Shown one piece after another: positions 45,975 to 55,233 of a DNA stretch of 64,000 bases (position 1 is the first letter of the stretch; the number at the start of each line of letters is the position of its first letter). Both the position numbers and the translations under genes were made by a program. This DNA is from Flavivirga aquatica (GTDB lineage: Bacteria > Bacteroidota > Bacteroidia > Flavobacteriales > Flavobacteriaceae), in the NCBI RefSeq assembly GCF_001747085.1, contig NZ_MDJD01000007.1, positions 682,001 through 746,000 of the forward strand, given 5' to 3'. Below the pieces are notes generated by a model, which was given only the letters and a program-made list of their open reading frames with translations, had not been told where the DNA came from and did no database searches.

Positions 45975-46039
45975 ATGACATATCCATACTAATTAGCTTA
46001 GTCATTAACTATCAAATATTAACATGGATATTACGTCAT
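45975..46039. promoter_or_regulatory. 13-bp inverted repeat in the asd leader region
   Basis: ATGACATATCCAT at 45975-45987 is the inverse of ATGGATAT (46024-46031) plus GTCAT (46035-46039), interrupted only by three unpaired bases TAC. The 36-base loop is AT-rich. It lies 30 bp before the asd start. It could be an operator or a 5'-UTR hairpin; no known riboswitch consensus was recognised. Confidence 0.45.
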
Positions 46040-46068
46040 AAAATTAAATAACATTAAATATAACACAG

Positions 46069-47058
46069 ATGAAAGTAGCTGTAGTTGGTGCCACTGGTAT
46101 GGTTGGCGAAGTGATGCTAAAAGTTCTTGAAGAACGTAATTTTCCTATAACTGAATTAATTCCTGTAGCTTCAGAAAGATCTATTGGAAAGATAATTACA
46201 TATAAAGGCACAGATTTCAAAGTAGTAGGTTTAGATACTGCTGTTTCTATGCGTCCAGATATCGCATTGTTTTCAGCAGGCGGAGACACATCTTTAGAAT
46301 GGGCTCCAAAATTTGCTGAAGCAGGCTCTACAGTTGTTGATAATTCTTCTGCATGGAGAATGGATCCTACTAAAAAATTAGTCGTTCCAGAAATTAATGC
46401 AAATGAATTAACAAAAGACGATAAAATTATAGCCAATCCAAATTGTTCTACAATTCAATTAGTAATGGCATTGTCTCCACTTCATGATAAATATAAAATG
46501 AAACGTGTGGTGGTTTCAACATATCAATCGGTTTCTGGTACAGGCGTTAAAGCTGTAAGACAATTAGAAAATGAAATCGCTGGTATTGACGGGGAAATGG
46601 CTTATCCTTACCCAATTGGTAGAAACGCATTACCACATTGTGATGTATTTCAAGATAATGGATATACTAAAGAAGAAATGAAGCTTGCAAGAGAGCCTCA
46701 AAAAATATTGAATGATCGTACATTTTCTATATCTGCTACTGCTGTTAGAATTCCTACAGCTGGTGGACACTCTGAATCTGTAAATGTTGAGTTTGAAAAT
46801 GATTTCGATTTATCTGATGTTCGTAAACTATTAAGCGAAACACCAGGTGTTGTAGTTCAAGATAATACAGACACAAACACATACCCAATGCCAATCTATG
46901 CACATGATAAAGATGATGTTTTTGTAGGACGTATTCGTCGTGACGAAACACAACCAAATACATTAAATATGTGGATTGTTGCAGATAACCTACGTAAAGG
47001 AGCTGCAACCAATACCATTCAAATTGCTGAGTATTTAGTTGAAAATAACTTAGTATAA
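46069..47058 (+). CDS. asd: Aspartate-semialdehyde dehydrogenase
   Basis: A 329-residue enzyme with N-terminal NADP fold VAVVGATGMVGEVMLKVLEE, the nucleophile Cys in NPNCSTIQLVMAL (about residue 130) and the catalytic His in RIPTAGGHSESVNVEFE. It reduces aspartyl phosphate for lysine/diaminopimelate, threonine and methionine synthesis. The gene stands alone, with a terminator just downstream. Confidence 0.95.
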   Translation: MKVAVVGATGMVGEVMLKVLEERNFPITELIPVASERSIGKIITYKGTDFKVVGLDTAVSMRPDIALFSAGGDTSLEWAPKFAEAGSTVVDNSSAWRMDPTKKLVVPEINANELTKDDKIIANPNCSTIQLVMALSPLHDKYKMKRVVVSTYQSVSGTGVKAVRQLENEIAGIDGEMAYPYPIGRNALPHCDVFQDNGYTKEEMKLAREPQKILNDRTFSISATAVRIPTAGGHSESVNVEFENDFDLSDVRKLLSETPGVVVQDNTDTNTYPMPIYAHDKDDVFVGRIRRDETQPNTLNMWIVADNLRKGAATNTIQIAEYLVENNLV

Positions 47059-47080
47059 AAACACCTTTACTTTGTAAATA

Positions 47081-47119
47081 AAAAGCCTTTATAGATTTAT
47101 TTCTATAGAGGCTTTTTTT
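47081..47119 (+). terminator. Intrinsic terminator after asd (possibly bidirectional)
   Basis: AGCCTTTATAG (47084-47094) pairs with CTATAGAGGCT (47103-47113) with a single G-U, followed by seven T. The A-run before the stem would supply a T-run on the other strand, so it may also end the convergent gene whose stop is at 47158. Confidence 0.85.
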
Positions 47120-47157
47120 AGATTTAACTCACTTTATATTAAAATGAGCAATCTATT

Positions 47158-47874
47158 CTAACTATAAACTACTAAATCATCTATAATAGCATAACTATCA
47201 ACTACAAATGCAATATTCTGTTTAATATTCGCAAAACCAGAAGATGTGTGTAAGCCTATTTCTTTTCCATGAATATATAACGTTAATATATGCTCTGTAA
47301 ATTGTATTTTAATAGCATACCAGGTATTAAAAAGAGTCTCATTCTTAACTTTGTTAATCGTTCCTTTAATCAATTTATTCACTTCCTCTTTACTCGCTCC
47401 TGCTTTTCTTTTTATATGTGTCGACATTTTAAAAACACCTTCTTTCTGATCATTTGGTGTAATTTTAACTTGACAGACATGACCAGCCCACGCCAAATCT
47501 TTAATAGAAGGATCATTAAAATTAAAATTTATTCCCTTCTTATCTGTAATCATAAATTTCACTTCTACAAAGCCATTTTTAAATGGTGCATTATGCCTAG
47601 CAGAAACAGCATGATTAGCTTCTTTTATCTTAAATAGGTGCAATTGATTATCCTTTAAATCTGCTTGTTTAATACCCTTAGCTCTTTTTAAACTATTAGT
47701 AACCCAATCTTTTCCTAACTCCTCCCTGGTATCATCTGTTTCTTCTCTATTAAAATCATCAGAAAAAACTAACCGCCCTTTACCATCTCTATCATTAAGC
47801 TTTTTATTCATACAATTTTGAGAAAACATTTCTAAACTTAAAAACAATATGAAAATAAAAAAACAATACTTCAT
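47158..47874 (-). CDS. Secreted concanavalin-like (DUF1080/LamG-like) protein
   Basis: A 238-residue protein with a signal peptide (FLSLEMFSQ). The body looks like a jelly-roll of the laminin-G/DUF1080 kind: LVFSDDFNREE at the start, FKNGFVEVKFMITDKKGINF in the middle and LFNTWYAIKIQFTEHILTLY near the end. Such domains bind or cut glycans, but no catalytic pair is obvious. It is divergent from the prolyl oligopeptidase gene. Confidence 0.7.
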   Translation of the reverse strand: MKYCFFIFILFLSLEMFSQNCMNKKLNDRDGKGRLVFSDDFNREETDDTREELGKDWVTNSLKRAKGIKQADLKDNQLHLFKIKEANHAVSARHNAPFKNGFVEVKFMITDKKGINFNFNDPSIKDLAWAGHVCQVKITPNDQKEGVFKMSTHIKRKAGASKEEVNKLIKGTINKVKNETLFNTWYAIKIQFTEHILTLYIHGKEIGLHTSSGFANIKQNIAFVVDSYAIIDDLVVYS

Positions 47875-47977
47875 GATGTGCGCTTATTTTAGTTTGTATT
47901 CCAAATCTAAGCTTTATATAAATATACAAAAGCAATTCTTCTCCTTTTTCTGTATTTTTATAACCAAAATTTCAATC

Positions 47978-50113
47978 ATGAAAAAATTAATCCTTAGCCT
48001 ATTATGTCTAATCATATTAGTAAGCTGCAAGAAAGAAAACAAGTTAACTGTGAATTACCCGAAGACCAAAACCATAGATACCAAAGACACTTATTTTGAT
48101 GTTGAAGTAAAAGATCCATATCGCTGGCTAGAAGATGACAGAAGTCCAGAAACCGAAACTTGGGTAAAAACCCAAAATAGAACAACTAATAATTATTTAG
48201 AAAACATTCCTTTTAGAAAACAACTAAAAGAACGTCTTTCTAATTTATGGAATTACGAAAAAGTAGGCGCACCATTTATCAAAGGCAAATACACTTATTT
48301 TTCAAAAAATGACGGGCTTCAAAATCAGAATGTTTATTACAGAAACATAGATAATGACGACCCTGAAATTTTCCTAAACCCTAACACATTTTCAAAAGAC
48401 GGAACGGTTTCTTTAGGAGGTATGAGTTTCTCAAAAGACGGCAGCCTGTTAGCATATTCCATTTCTGAAGGTGGAAGTGATTGGAGGAAAATTTTAACCA
48501 TGAACACAGAAACCAAAGAAATTATTGAAGACACCATTATTGATGTAAAGTTTGGTAATATCTCTTGGTATAAAAATGAAGGTTTCTATTATTCTAGCTA
48601 CGATAAACCTGAGGGCAGTGAGCTTTCTGCAAAAACAGATCAGCACAAAGTATACTACCACAAATTAGGAACACCACAAAAAGAAGATGTTTTAATTTTT
48701 GGAGGAACCCCTAAAGAAAAACATCGTTATATATACGCTGCAGTAACCGAAGACAATACATATCTAATAATATCTGCTAGCATATCTACCTCTGGAAATA
48801 AACTTTTTATAAAAGATCTTTCTAACCCAAGTGGTCCATTTATTACCATTCTAAATCACACAGATAGCGATACCCAAATTATCGAAAACGAAGGCAGTAA
48901 ATTATTTCTTGTCACAAATTTAAATGCTCCAAATAAAAAAATTGTTTCTACCAATATAACTAACCCAACGCCAGAAAACTGGATAGACGTTATCCCAGAA
49001 ACTAAACATGTTTTAAAAGCATCAACTAGTGGAGGCTATTTTTTAGCACATTATATGGTTGATGCTATTTCTAAAGTAAAACAATACGATTATAACGGTA
49101 ATTTTATTAGAGACATTAAACTTCCTGGCTTAGGAACTGCTGATGGTTTTGGAGCTAAAAAAGAAGAAAAATCAGATTACTTTTCGTTTACAAATTACAA
49201 CACACCATCTAGCATATACAAACTAAATATAGATACAGGTGAAAGTGAATTACATTGGAAACCATCAATAACATTCAATAGTGATGAATATGAAAGCAAC
49301 CAAGTCTTTTACACATCAAAAGATGGCACAAAAGTTCCTATGATTATTACCCATAAAAAGGGACTAGAACTAAATGGAAAAAACCCAACAATTTTATATG
49401 GCTACGGAGGCTTCAACATTAGCTTAACACCAAACTTTAGCATTACTAATGCTGTTTGGATGGAGCAAGGCGGGGTTTACGCTGTTCCCAACCTACGTGG
49501 AGGTGGTGAATACGGAAAAGCTTGGCACGATGCAGGAACTAAACTACGAAAACAAAATGTATTTGATGATTTTATCGCTGCTGCGGAATATTTAAAAGCT
49601 AACAAATATACATCTACAGAATACTTAGCGATTAGAGGAGGATCAAATGGTGGTTTATTAGTCGGAGCAACCATGACACAGCGTCCAGACTTAGCAAAAG
49701 TAGCATTACCAGCCGTAGGCGTTTTAGATATGCTTCGCTATCATACCTTTACTGCTGGAGCAGGTTGGGCATACGATTACGGTACTGCAGAAGACAACAA
49801 AGAAATGTTCGAATATCTTAAAAATTATTCACCAATCCACAATGTGAAATCGGGAGTTGAATATCCATCGACTTTAGTAACCACAGGAGATCATGATGAT
49901 AGAGTTGTGCCTGCCCATAGTTTTAAATTTGCAGCAGAACTACAAAGTAAACAATCTGGAAATAATCCAACACTTATTAGAATTGAAACTGATGCTGGTC
50001 ATGGAGCTGGCACACCAGTAAGTAAAACTATTGAACAATATGCAGATATTTTTGGATTTACGTTATACAATATGGGATTTAATGTATTACCAAATAAAAC
50101 TGAAGAAAAATAA
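47978..50113 (+). CDS. Prolyl oligopeptidase family serine peptidase (S9A), lipoprotein
   Basis: I choose ATG 47978 (711 residues) because it starts a lipoprotein signal (MKKLILSLLCLIILVSCKKE). The extension to 47849 overlaps the divergent gene. The N-terminal beta-propeller (about 75-430) begins DPYRWLEDDRSPETETWV. The catalytic alpha/beta-hydrolase domain has the nucleophile in RGGSNGGLLVGA, Asp in GDHDDRVVPAHS and His in TDAGHGAGTP. It cleaves short peptides after Pro, probably in the periplasm or at the outer membrane. Confidence 0.93.
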   Translation: MKKLILSLLCLIILVSCKKENKLTVNYPKTKTIDTKDTYFDVEVKDPYRWLEDDRSPETETWVKTQNRTTNNYLENIPFRKQLKERLSNLWNYEKVGAPFIKGKYTYFSKNDGLQNQNVYYRNIDNDDPEIFLNPNTFSKDGTVSLGGMSFSKDGSLLAYSISEGGSDWRKILTMNTETKEIIEDTIIDVKFGNISWYKNEGFYYSSYDKPEGSELSAKTDQHKVYYHKLGTPQKEDVLIFGGTPKEKHRYIYAAVTEDNTYLIISASISTSGNKLFIKDLSNPSGPFITILNHTDSDTQIIENEGSKLFLVTNLNAPNKKIVSTNITNPTPENWIDVIPETKHVLKASTSGGYFLAHYMVDAISKVKQYDYNGNFIRDIKLPGLGTADGFGAKKEEKSDYFSFTNYNTPSSIYKLNIDTGESELHWKPSITFNSDEYESNQVFYTSKDGTKVPMIITHKKGLELNGKNPTILYGYGGFNISLTPNFSITNAVWMEQGGVYAVPNLRGGGEYGKAWHDAGTKLRKQNVFDDFIAAAEYLKANKYTSTEYLAIRGGSNGGLLVGATMTQRPDLAKVALPAVGVLDMLRYHTFTAGAGWAYDYGTAEDNKEMFEYLKNYSPIHNVKSGVEYPSTLVTTGDHDDRVVPAHSFKFAAELQSKQSGNNPTLIRIETDAGHGAGTPVSKTIEQYADIFGFTLYNMGFNVLPNKTEEK

Positions 50114-50142
50114 AAGGATAACACCTTAAAAGTAAATATTAT

Positions 50143-50173
50143 AAACGCGCTTGATTATTAAGCGCGTTTTTTT
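50143..50173 (+). terminator. Intrinsic terminator after the prolyl oligopeptidase gene
   Basis: AAACGCGCTT (50143-50152) and AAGCGCGTTT (50160-50169) form a perfect 10-bp stem with a 7-base loop, followed by T. It ends 28 bp before the next gene. Confidence 0.9.
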
Positions 50174-50177
50174 ATAG

Positions 50178-50185
50178 TATTTTTG
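50178..50185 (+). promoter_or_regulatory. TAnnTTTG promoter element for the ABC ATPase gene
   Basis: TATTTTTG is an exact match to the Bacteroidota -7 box, 17 bp before the ATG at 50202. A TTG occurs 24 bp upstream (50151) inside the terminator hairpin, a little far for the -33 element. Confidence 0.5.
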
Positions 50186-50201
50186 CACTTCAAAATTAAA
50201 A

Positions 50202-51113
50202 ATGTTACAAGCAAAGCACATTACTTTTAGTTACAATAAAACAACTGTTTTAGAAGACATATCTTTTGTAGTAGAAAAAGGCGAACATCTTTCTATTATT
50301 GGCGAAAGTGGCTCTGGAAAAAGCACACTATTAAAAGTTATATATGGTGAATACGATCTAGATAACGGACAAATATTCTGGAAAGACCAAGAGGTTTTAG
50401 GTCCAAAATATAATCTGGTTATTGGCTATGATTTCATGAAATATGTCGCTCAAGAATTCGATTTAATGCCGTTTATAAGCGTAGAAGAAAATGTAGGTAA
50501 ATTTCTTTCTAATTTCTTTCCAGAAGAAAAAAAGCAACGTACCGCAGAATTACTTGAAGTTGTAGAACTCACTTCTTTTGCAAAAACTAAAGTTAAAATA
50601 TTAAGTGGCGGACAAAAACAACGTGTCGCATTAGCAAGAGCTTTGGCAAAACAACCAGAAATTATCCTATTAGACGAACCTTTTAGTCATATCGATAATT
50701 TTAAAAAACAATCTCTACGGAGAAGTATTTTTAAATACCTAAAAGACAAAAATATTGCTTGTATTGTTGCTACTCATGATAAAGACGATGTTTTAGGTTT
50801 TGCAGACAAGATGATTGTCTTAAATGATAAAAAAATCCATGCTAATAACACCCCTCAATATTTATATAGTAACCCTGAAAAACCTTTAATAGCCTCATTT
50901 TTTGGAGAGTTTAATATTATTAATAATACTATTATCTACGCGAATCAATTACAAGTGGTAGAAACTTCAACCTTAAAAGCCACAATAACGCAATCTTACT
51001 TTAAAGGGAATTATTATTTAGTTGAAGGAAACTTAAATGGAAATAAAGTGTTTTTCGAACATCACGTAGATATTGATAAAGGAAAAACCGTCTTTTTAAA
51101 ACGTATAGATTAA
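50202..51113 (+). CDS. ABC transporter ATP-binding protein (MetN/PotA-like, no adjacent permease)
   Basis: A 303-residue ATPase: Walker A GESGSGKST (about residue 35), signature LSGGQKQRVALARAL, Walker B IILLDEPFSHID, His loop VATHDKDD. The last ~75 residues form a small beta-rich regulatory domain, ending HHVDIDKGKTVFLKR, like the TOBE domains of importer ATPases. No permease or binding protein gene is next to it, so its partner must be elsewhere. Confidence 0.88.
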   Translation: MLQAKHITFSYNKTTVLEDISFVVEKGEHLSIIGESGSGKSTLLKVIYGEYDLDNGQIFWKDQEVLGPKYNLVIGYDFMKYVAQEFDLMPFISVEENVGKFLSNFFPEEKKQRTAELLEVVELTSFAKTKVKILSGGQKQRVALARALAKQPEIILLDEPFSHIDNFKKQSLRRSIFKYLKDKNIACIVATHDKDDVLGFADKMIVLNDKKIHANNTPQYLYSNPEKPLIASFFGEFNIINNTIIYANQLQVVETSTLKATITQSYFKGNYYLVEGNLNGNKVFFEHHVDIDKGKTVFLKRID

Positions 51114-51119
51114 TTTATA

Positions 51120-51127
51120 TATCTTTG
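51120..51127 (+). promoter_or_regulatory. TAnnTTTG promoter element ahead of the S24-like gene
   Basis: TATCTTTG matches the -7 box exactly and is located 84 bp before the ATG at 51212. The implied leader (about 51134-51211) contains two competing hairpins (51165-51192). Confidence 0.5.
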
Positions 51128-51164
51128 CCTTAGTTCATTGAAAGTCTTTTGAAAAATTTTGAAG

Positions 51165-51192
51165 GCTATGTAAGCCAAAAATGACTTACATA
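51165..51192 (+). promoter_or_regulatory. Competing hairpins in the leader of the S24-like gene
   Basis: TATGTAAG (51167-51174) pairs perfectly with CTTACATA (51185-51192) around a 10-base loop. The same segment can instead fold as GGC TATGTAA GCC (51164-51176). Mutually exclusive folds or an operator are possible. It ends 19 bp before the start codon. Confidence 0.4.
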
Positions 51193-51211
51193 ACATTTAA
51201 AATTAAATATT

Positions 51212-51508
51212 ATGAATTGGAAAATTCAAAAACTACAAAATGGGGAAACTATTATTTCAAAAGAACCCGGTAATTCTATGTTACCTCTACTAAAATCTAA
51301 ACAACCCGTAAAACTGAAACCCATTATATGGGAAGATTGTAAACCCGGAGATATTGTTTATTGTAAAGTTAGAGGCAATTGCTTTACACATCTTGTTAAA
51401 GGAAAAAATAACAAACGTGGCTTATTAATTGGTAATAATCACGGAAGAATTAACGGTTGGACAAAACATGTTTATGGAAAAGTAATAGAGATATTACCAA
51501 TGTCATAG
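51212..51508 (+). CDS. Stand-alone S24/S26-like peptidase domain protein
   Basis: A 98-residue protein with the LexA/signal-peptidase-like fold only. EPGNSMLPLLKS carries the Ser nucleophile (about residue 23), CKPGDIVYCKVRG is the conserved second block, and GLLIGNNHGRINGW the later strand. A possible catalytic Lys is in HLVKGKN. No helix-turn-helix and no membrane anchor are present. Similar short forms are seen in phages and flavobacterial chromosomes. It may process a partner repressor or be a remnant of a phage regulator; no other phage gene is seen here. Confidence 0.7.
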   Translation: MNWKIQKLQNGETIISKEPGNSMLPLLKSKQPVKLKPIIWEDCKPGDIVYCKVRGNCFTHLVKGKNNKRGLLIGNNHGRINGWTKHVYGKVIEILPMS

Positions 51509-51559
51509 ACATTATTCAAGAAAAAAAACACCATATATTCTAATAAAAACATCATAAAC

Positions 51560-51590
51560 AAAAATAAAAATGCCCGATAAAATCGAGCAC
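51560..51590 (-). terminator. Intrinsic terminator of the lamin-tail/nuclease gene
   Basis: On the minus strand GTGCTCGAT (51590-51582) pairs with ATCGGGCAT (51578-51570), nine pairs with two wobbles and a 3-base loop, followed by TTTTATTTTT. It lies about 34 bp after the stop of the gene starting at 54620. Confidence 0.75.
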
Positions 51591-51623
51591 TTCTATTTTT
51601 CAACTTGCATTTATAAAACTTAA

Positions 51624-54620
51624 TTACAACTTAAGAATACGAATGCCGTTTATATTCTCACCAGCATCAATAATTTTTAAAATATATAAACCTCTTTTTA
51701 GCGAAGATACTTTTAATGGTATTCTATTAAACCCTTTATGAACTTGTGCTTTTTTTATTTCAACTAAAACACCCTCTTTAGTATAAATTTTAAAAATTAG
51801 CTCACTATTAAACCTTGCTCTTAAAAACACATTGGTATAATTATAATATATAGGGTTTGGAAATACTTTAGCCTTAACCACCACTGGTGTTTCAATATCC
51901 TCCATACAAGAACCTAAAACAGCTCCTTTTCTTAAAAAATATTTCACTGTATATTTAGAGACACAAAGCGCCTGCCCTTTAAAACAAACAGTCACCCCTT
52001 TTCCAAAATAATTAGGACAACTAACATCTTCTACATTAACTGTAACTTCTTTTACCACAGAACATCCACTAGCATCTGTTACCGTTACCGCATAAACTGT
52101 TGTTTCTTCTGGAGACACTTCTATACTTTCTCCTGTATCACCTGTACTCCATAACATAGTGTACCCTGAAACACCTCCTATAATATTTGTAACTTCTAAA
52201 ATCATAACCTTTTTAGCTCCATAACCAACTACTATTTTTTGATCTTCAGTAACATCGAACGTAATAGCTTCTGGTTGAGAAATTACAATATCCTCAGACA
52301 TTACTTCTTCTCCCAAAGCGTCAGTAACAATAACATAATATGTTCCTGCTGCTAAATTAGATATACTTTTTGTTGTTTTCCCATTACTCCATAAATAAGA
52401 AAACGGAGCTACTCCTCCAGTAGGCATAGCAATAATTTGTCCATTTCCTGCCCCATTACAAGTAATATTATCATGTTCTATATTTACAACTAATGGTTCT
52501 ACTTTTTCGAATTGTAAACGTACAGAAACTGGGAAATGATCTGAAGTCGTTGAACTATAATCATTATCAAAAAACTCAAAATGTACTGTAGACGATGCTT
52601 CAACAAAATAGTCACTTAACTCATTTGATAATACAATATGATCAATCACATTATTATTAAAAACATAAGACCTTAACCCTGCTTCACTTAAAGCAGCAGT
52701 AGGAATGCTATAATTTTCAATATCTTTTACAAATTCTAAATACGATGTCTCTGTAGTATTTACATTAGCCACCGTTACATCTACATCGTCATTAAAATCT
52801 CCAGCTATAACAAATTTTCTGTCTGCAAAATTAGCATCCAAACTATCTTTTAAAACCTCAACATCATAACGTCTCATATCATACCTAGATTGCTGTCCAT
52901 TACTACTATTAGCCCTAGCGTGTAATGCTATAAAATCTACTTGTTCTGTAACCCCCTCAATAGTCACATCGGCTGTCATTAAAAAAGGAAGACGTCCACT
53001 AGCATAAAAACGACTTGGTGTATTTGGATAATCTAATAATGCAGAAGCATTTCCTCCATTATACAACGGGTGAATTGAAGTAAACATCGGTCTTGAAGAT
53101 ACTGGTGAAACAGTGTTGTTTTTATAAATAAACCCTACATGCTGCGCTCCCTCTGAATTTGGTCCTCCAGACGTTCCTTCTGATAAAATAAAACTGTAAT
53201 CATCTAATTCATTAATCATTTGAGTAAACAAAGCAACATCTGTAATTTCCTGAACCGCAATAACGTCTGCCTTTAAGTTCCTAATAACCGTTTTCACACT
53301 ATCTCGTTGTATAGCATCAGAATTTGAATTTCCAGCTGCAGGCGAATTCCTCTCATCTCCAAACCATTCTATATTCCAAGTCACCACATCTAAAGTTTGT
53401 ACTCTAGGAATATTTGATGTGCTGCCGCCAGGAACAAACTCTTCCGCACAAGGAATATCTTTACGAAATCTTGGTAATAATTGAAAGAAGTCTCTAAACC
53501 TTCCAATAACCCCAGTAAGTTCACTACACTGTTCAGGTTGCGCTAACCCAACAATCTCTGCAACATCATTATCTATACGTAACGCCCCTGTACCACTTGC
53601 ATCTGTTAATATAAAATTAGAGTTACCAAATAATAAATTTCTTGGCTCAGGAAATGTCGTGTTTACAACTCTAACTAACTCTCCTGAATGCTCACTTAAT
53701 TCACTTAATGTGATAGTTGCTGGCTCTATTGGTTTTATGGGTAATCCATTATTTTCAACATTTAAAACAGATGTTATTTGTATTTGGTCATTAAAAACTG
53801 CTCTAAAACCTGTTAATGTTATAGAATCTCCAACTGTAAAAACACCTTCGCCATGAACTAACTCATCAAAAACAGCAATACCACCTGTAGCATCCTGAAT
53901 AAATGCAGGTCCAGAAAAATTATCGGTTACAGTTAAAACCCCTGTTATTGTTACAGCAGTTCCTTCGGCAACATTTCTTGCTTCTTTAATACTAATTATC
54001 TCCCCTGGAATTGCAATAACAGCACCATTTTTAACACCTGGAGTTGGTACTACTTGTGCATATGTATTTGTATTTCGTAAACCTCCAGCTCCATTAGGAA
54101 TACGTTGTAATGATTGAGAGGCACTTTCCCCTAGTTCATTTTCATTTACTTGCATTTCACCTGCATTTAACAATACTAAAAGCTCTGCATCATCAGCATC
54201 GTTAGTATCATAAACTATAGCATCAATTAAGTTATCTGTAGTTATAGTTGTATTGTTAGGAAATTCAGATACACTCCCACTATATAGAGCCACGGCATCT
54301 GCTCCATTTTGAAGCCCGTTACCACCAAATACTAATGACACATTAGGAACACCTGTATTTCCTAATACAAAATACCCTTCTGCGTTAGTTGAAAAACCAT
54401 TTAAATCAAAAGCTTTATAGCTTAAATTACTGTTTCCATTGTAAAGTACAACAACCAAACCGTCTAAAGAAGTATTTCCTACACCTCCATCATATAATTC
54501 AATAAACTCCTCGGTATCTCTACCTTCTGTATCTGTATCAACTTCATTAATAAAAACTGATTGAGAGAAAGCAAAACATATTGAAAAACATGCCCAAATG
54601 AAAAATAACTTTTGTTTCAT
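51624..54620 (-). CDS. T9SS-secreted lamin-tail / endonuclease-exonuclease-phosphatase protein
   Basis: A 998-residue multidomain protein with a signal peptide (CFAFSQ). Residues about 20-190 form a lamin-tail-like domain (FINEVDTDTEGRDTEEFIEL). About 200-390 is an OB-fold/YhcR-like region (GVLTVTDNFSGPAFIQDATG). About 400-700 is an EEP nuclease domain with TWNIEWFGDE, VIAVQEITD, IAGDFNDD and the terminal TSDHFPV His. SprB-like repeats follow (NITCNGAGNGQI..., FSYLWSNG). The last ~75 residues are a type A T9SS sorting domain (VFPNPIYYNYTNVF, SLKRGLYILKI). It is a cell-surface or secreted DNase/phosphodiesterase, probably for DNA scavenging. Confidence 0.9.
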   Translation of the reverse strand: MKQKLFFIWACFSICFAFSQSVFINEVDTDTEGRDTEEFIELYDGGVGNTSLDGLVVVLYNGNSNLSYKAFDLNGFSTNAEGYFVLGNTGVPNVSLVFGGNGLQNGADAVALYSGSVSEFPNNTTITTDNLIDAIVYDTNDADDAELLVLLNAGEMQVNENELGESASQSLQRIPNGAGGLRNTNTYAQVVPTPGVKNGAVIAIPGEIISIKEARNVAEGTAVTITGVLTVTDNFSGPAFIQDATGGIAVFDELVHGEGVFTVGDSITLTGFRAVFNDQIQITSVLNVENNGLPIKPIEPATITLSELSEHSGELVRVVNTTFPEPRNLLFGNSNFILTDASGTGALRIDNDVAEIVGLAQPEQCSELTGVIGRFRDFFQLLPRFRKDIPCAEEFVPGGSTSNIPRVQTLDVVTWNIEWFGDERNSPAAGNSNSDAIQRDSVKTVIRNLKADVIAVQEITDVALFTQMINELDDYSFILSEGTSGGPNSEGAQHVGFIYKNNTVSPVSSRPMFTSIHPLYNGGNASALLDYPNTPSRFYASGRLPFLMTADVTIEGVTEQVDFIALHARANSSNGQQSRYDMRRYDVEVLKDSLDANFADRKFVIAGDFNDDVDVTVANVNTTETSYLEFVKDIENYSIPTAALSEAGLRSYVFNNNVIDHIVLSNELSDYFVEASSTVHFEFFDNDYSSTTSDHFPVSVRLQFEKVEPLVVNIEHDNITCNGAGNGQIIAMPTGGVAPFSYLWSNGKTTKSISNLAAGTYYVIVTDALGEEVMSEDIVISQPEAITFDVTEDQKIVVGYGAKKVMILEVTNIIGGVSGYTMLWSTGDTGESIEVSPEETTVYAVTVTDASGCSVVKEVTVNVEDVSCPNYFGKGVTVCFKGQALCVSKYTVKYFLRKGAVLGSCMEDIETPVVVKAKVFPNPIYYNYTNVFLRARFNSELIFKIYTKEGVLVEIKKAQVHKGFNRIPLKVSSLKRGLYILKIIDAGENINGIRILKL

Positions 54621-54743
54621 AAAATTTAAAATATTTATATATTAATTAACCACTTCTTCTTATTTCAAGAATAAGTTAGTTTTCAAAACTACTCATAATC
54701 CAAAAGTTATGTATTAAATTTATGTAAATAATGAAATTAATTC

Positions 54744-54923
54744 TTACTCATTTTTCAGGTTTTCTCTTTCTGCGTACTCTAATTCATTAGATAATTCTAC
54801 AGAAGAAAACTCTAAATGTAAAACACGACGATATTTTCCACTTGTGTTTTTAGAAGACACATGTAATAATAAAGGTTTTAAAATTTGAATTCCCCCCAAA
54901 TCAACTTCGCAATTGTATGACAT
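54744..54923 (-). pseudogene. C-terminal remnant of a phytanoyl-CoA dioxygenase (PhyH-like)
   Basis: An open frame of 59 residues ending at TAA 54744-54746. It contains VDLGGIQILKPLLLHVSSKN, then GKYRRVLHLEFSSVELSNEL and EYAERENLKNE. This is the C-terminal end of PhyH-type dioxygenases: the Arg of YRRV binds 2-oxoglutarate and the His of LLLH is the last iron ligand. The N-terminal two thirds are missing: the frame meets the exonuclease fragment head to head at 54923/54926. It is a truncation left by a deletion or insertion. Confidence 0.6.
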
Positions 54924-54925
54924 AG

Positions 54926-55168
54926 AGTGCCAACATACGATTTAAATATGATGAAAATCAATGTAAAATACGAGATATAGAATACCCTTTGTCTCAAAAT
55001 CATATCAACGTAAAAACACTATTTTCCGAAACCAAAGGATTAAAACGAAAAGTAGGTATGAAAGGCGCTTTAGGCCTACTAAATATCCCTTTAGAAGGCA
55101 CTCATCATAGAAGAATAGACGATGCAAATAATATTGCTAAAATTCTTCATTGGTGTTTAAAAAATTAG
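54926..55168 (+). pseudogene. C-terminal remnant of a 3'-5' exonuclease (ERI1/KapD-like DEDDh)
   Basis: Eighty codons without a proper start, ending TAG 55166-55168. The part HINVKTLFSETKGLKRKVGM followed by KGALGLLNIPLEGTHHRRID and DANNIAKILHWCLKN matches the last third of bacterial ERI1-type exonucleases, including the catalytic HHR.IDDA motif. The catalytic DEDD N-terminal part is absent and an in-frame stop precedes the fragment (54923-54925). A second, shorter piece of the same gene end occurs at 59636-59707. Confidence 0.65.
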
Positions 55169-55233
55169 AAAACAATTTTATAACAAAAATAAAGTGCTAA
55201 TAAAATAATAATGAAGATCTTTGCCGCATATTT

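Noticed and set aside
51212-51508. Prophage remnant
   Set aside because: Only the S24-like protein hints at phage; no integrase, structural or replication gene and no attachment repeats were found around it.
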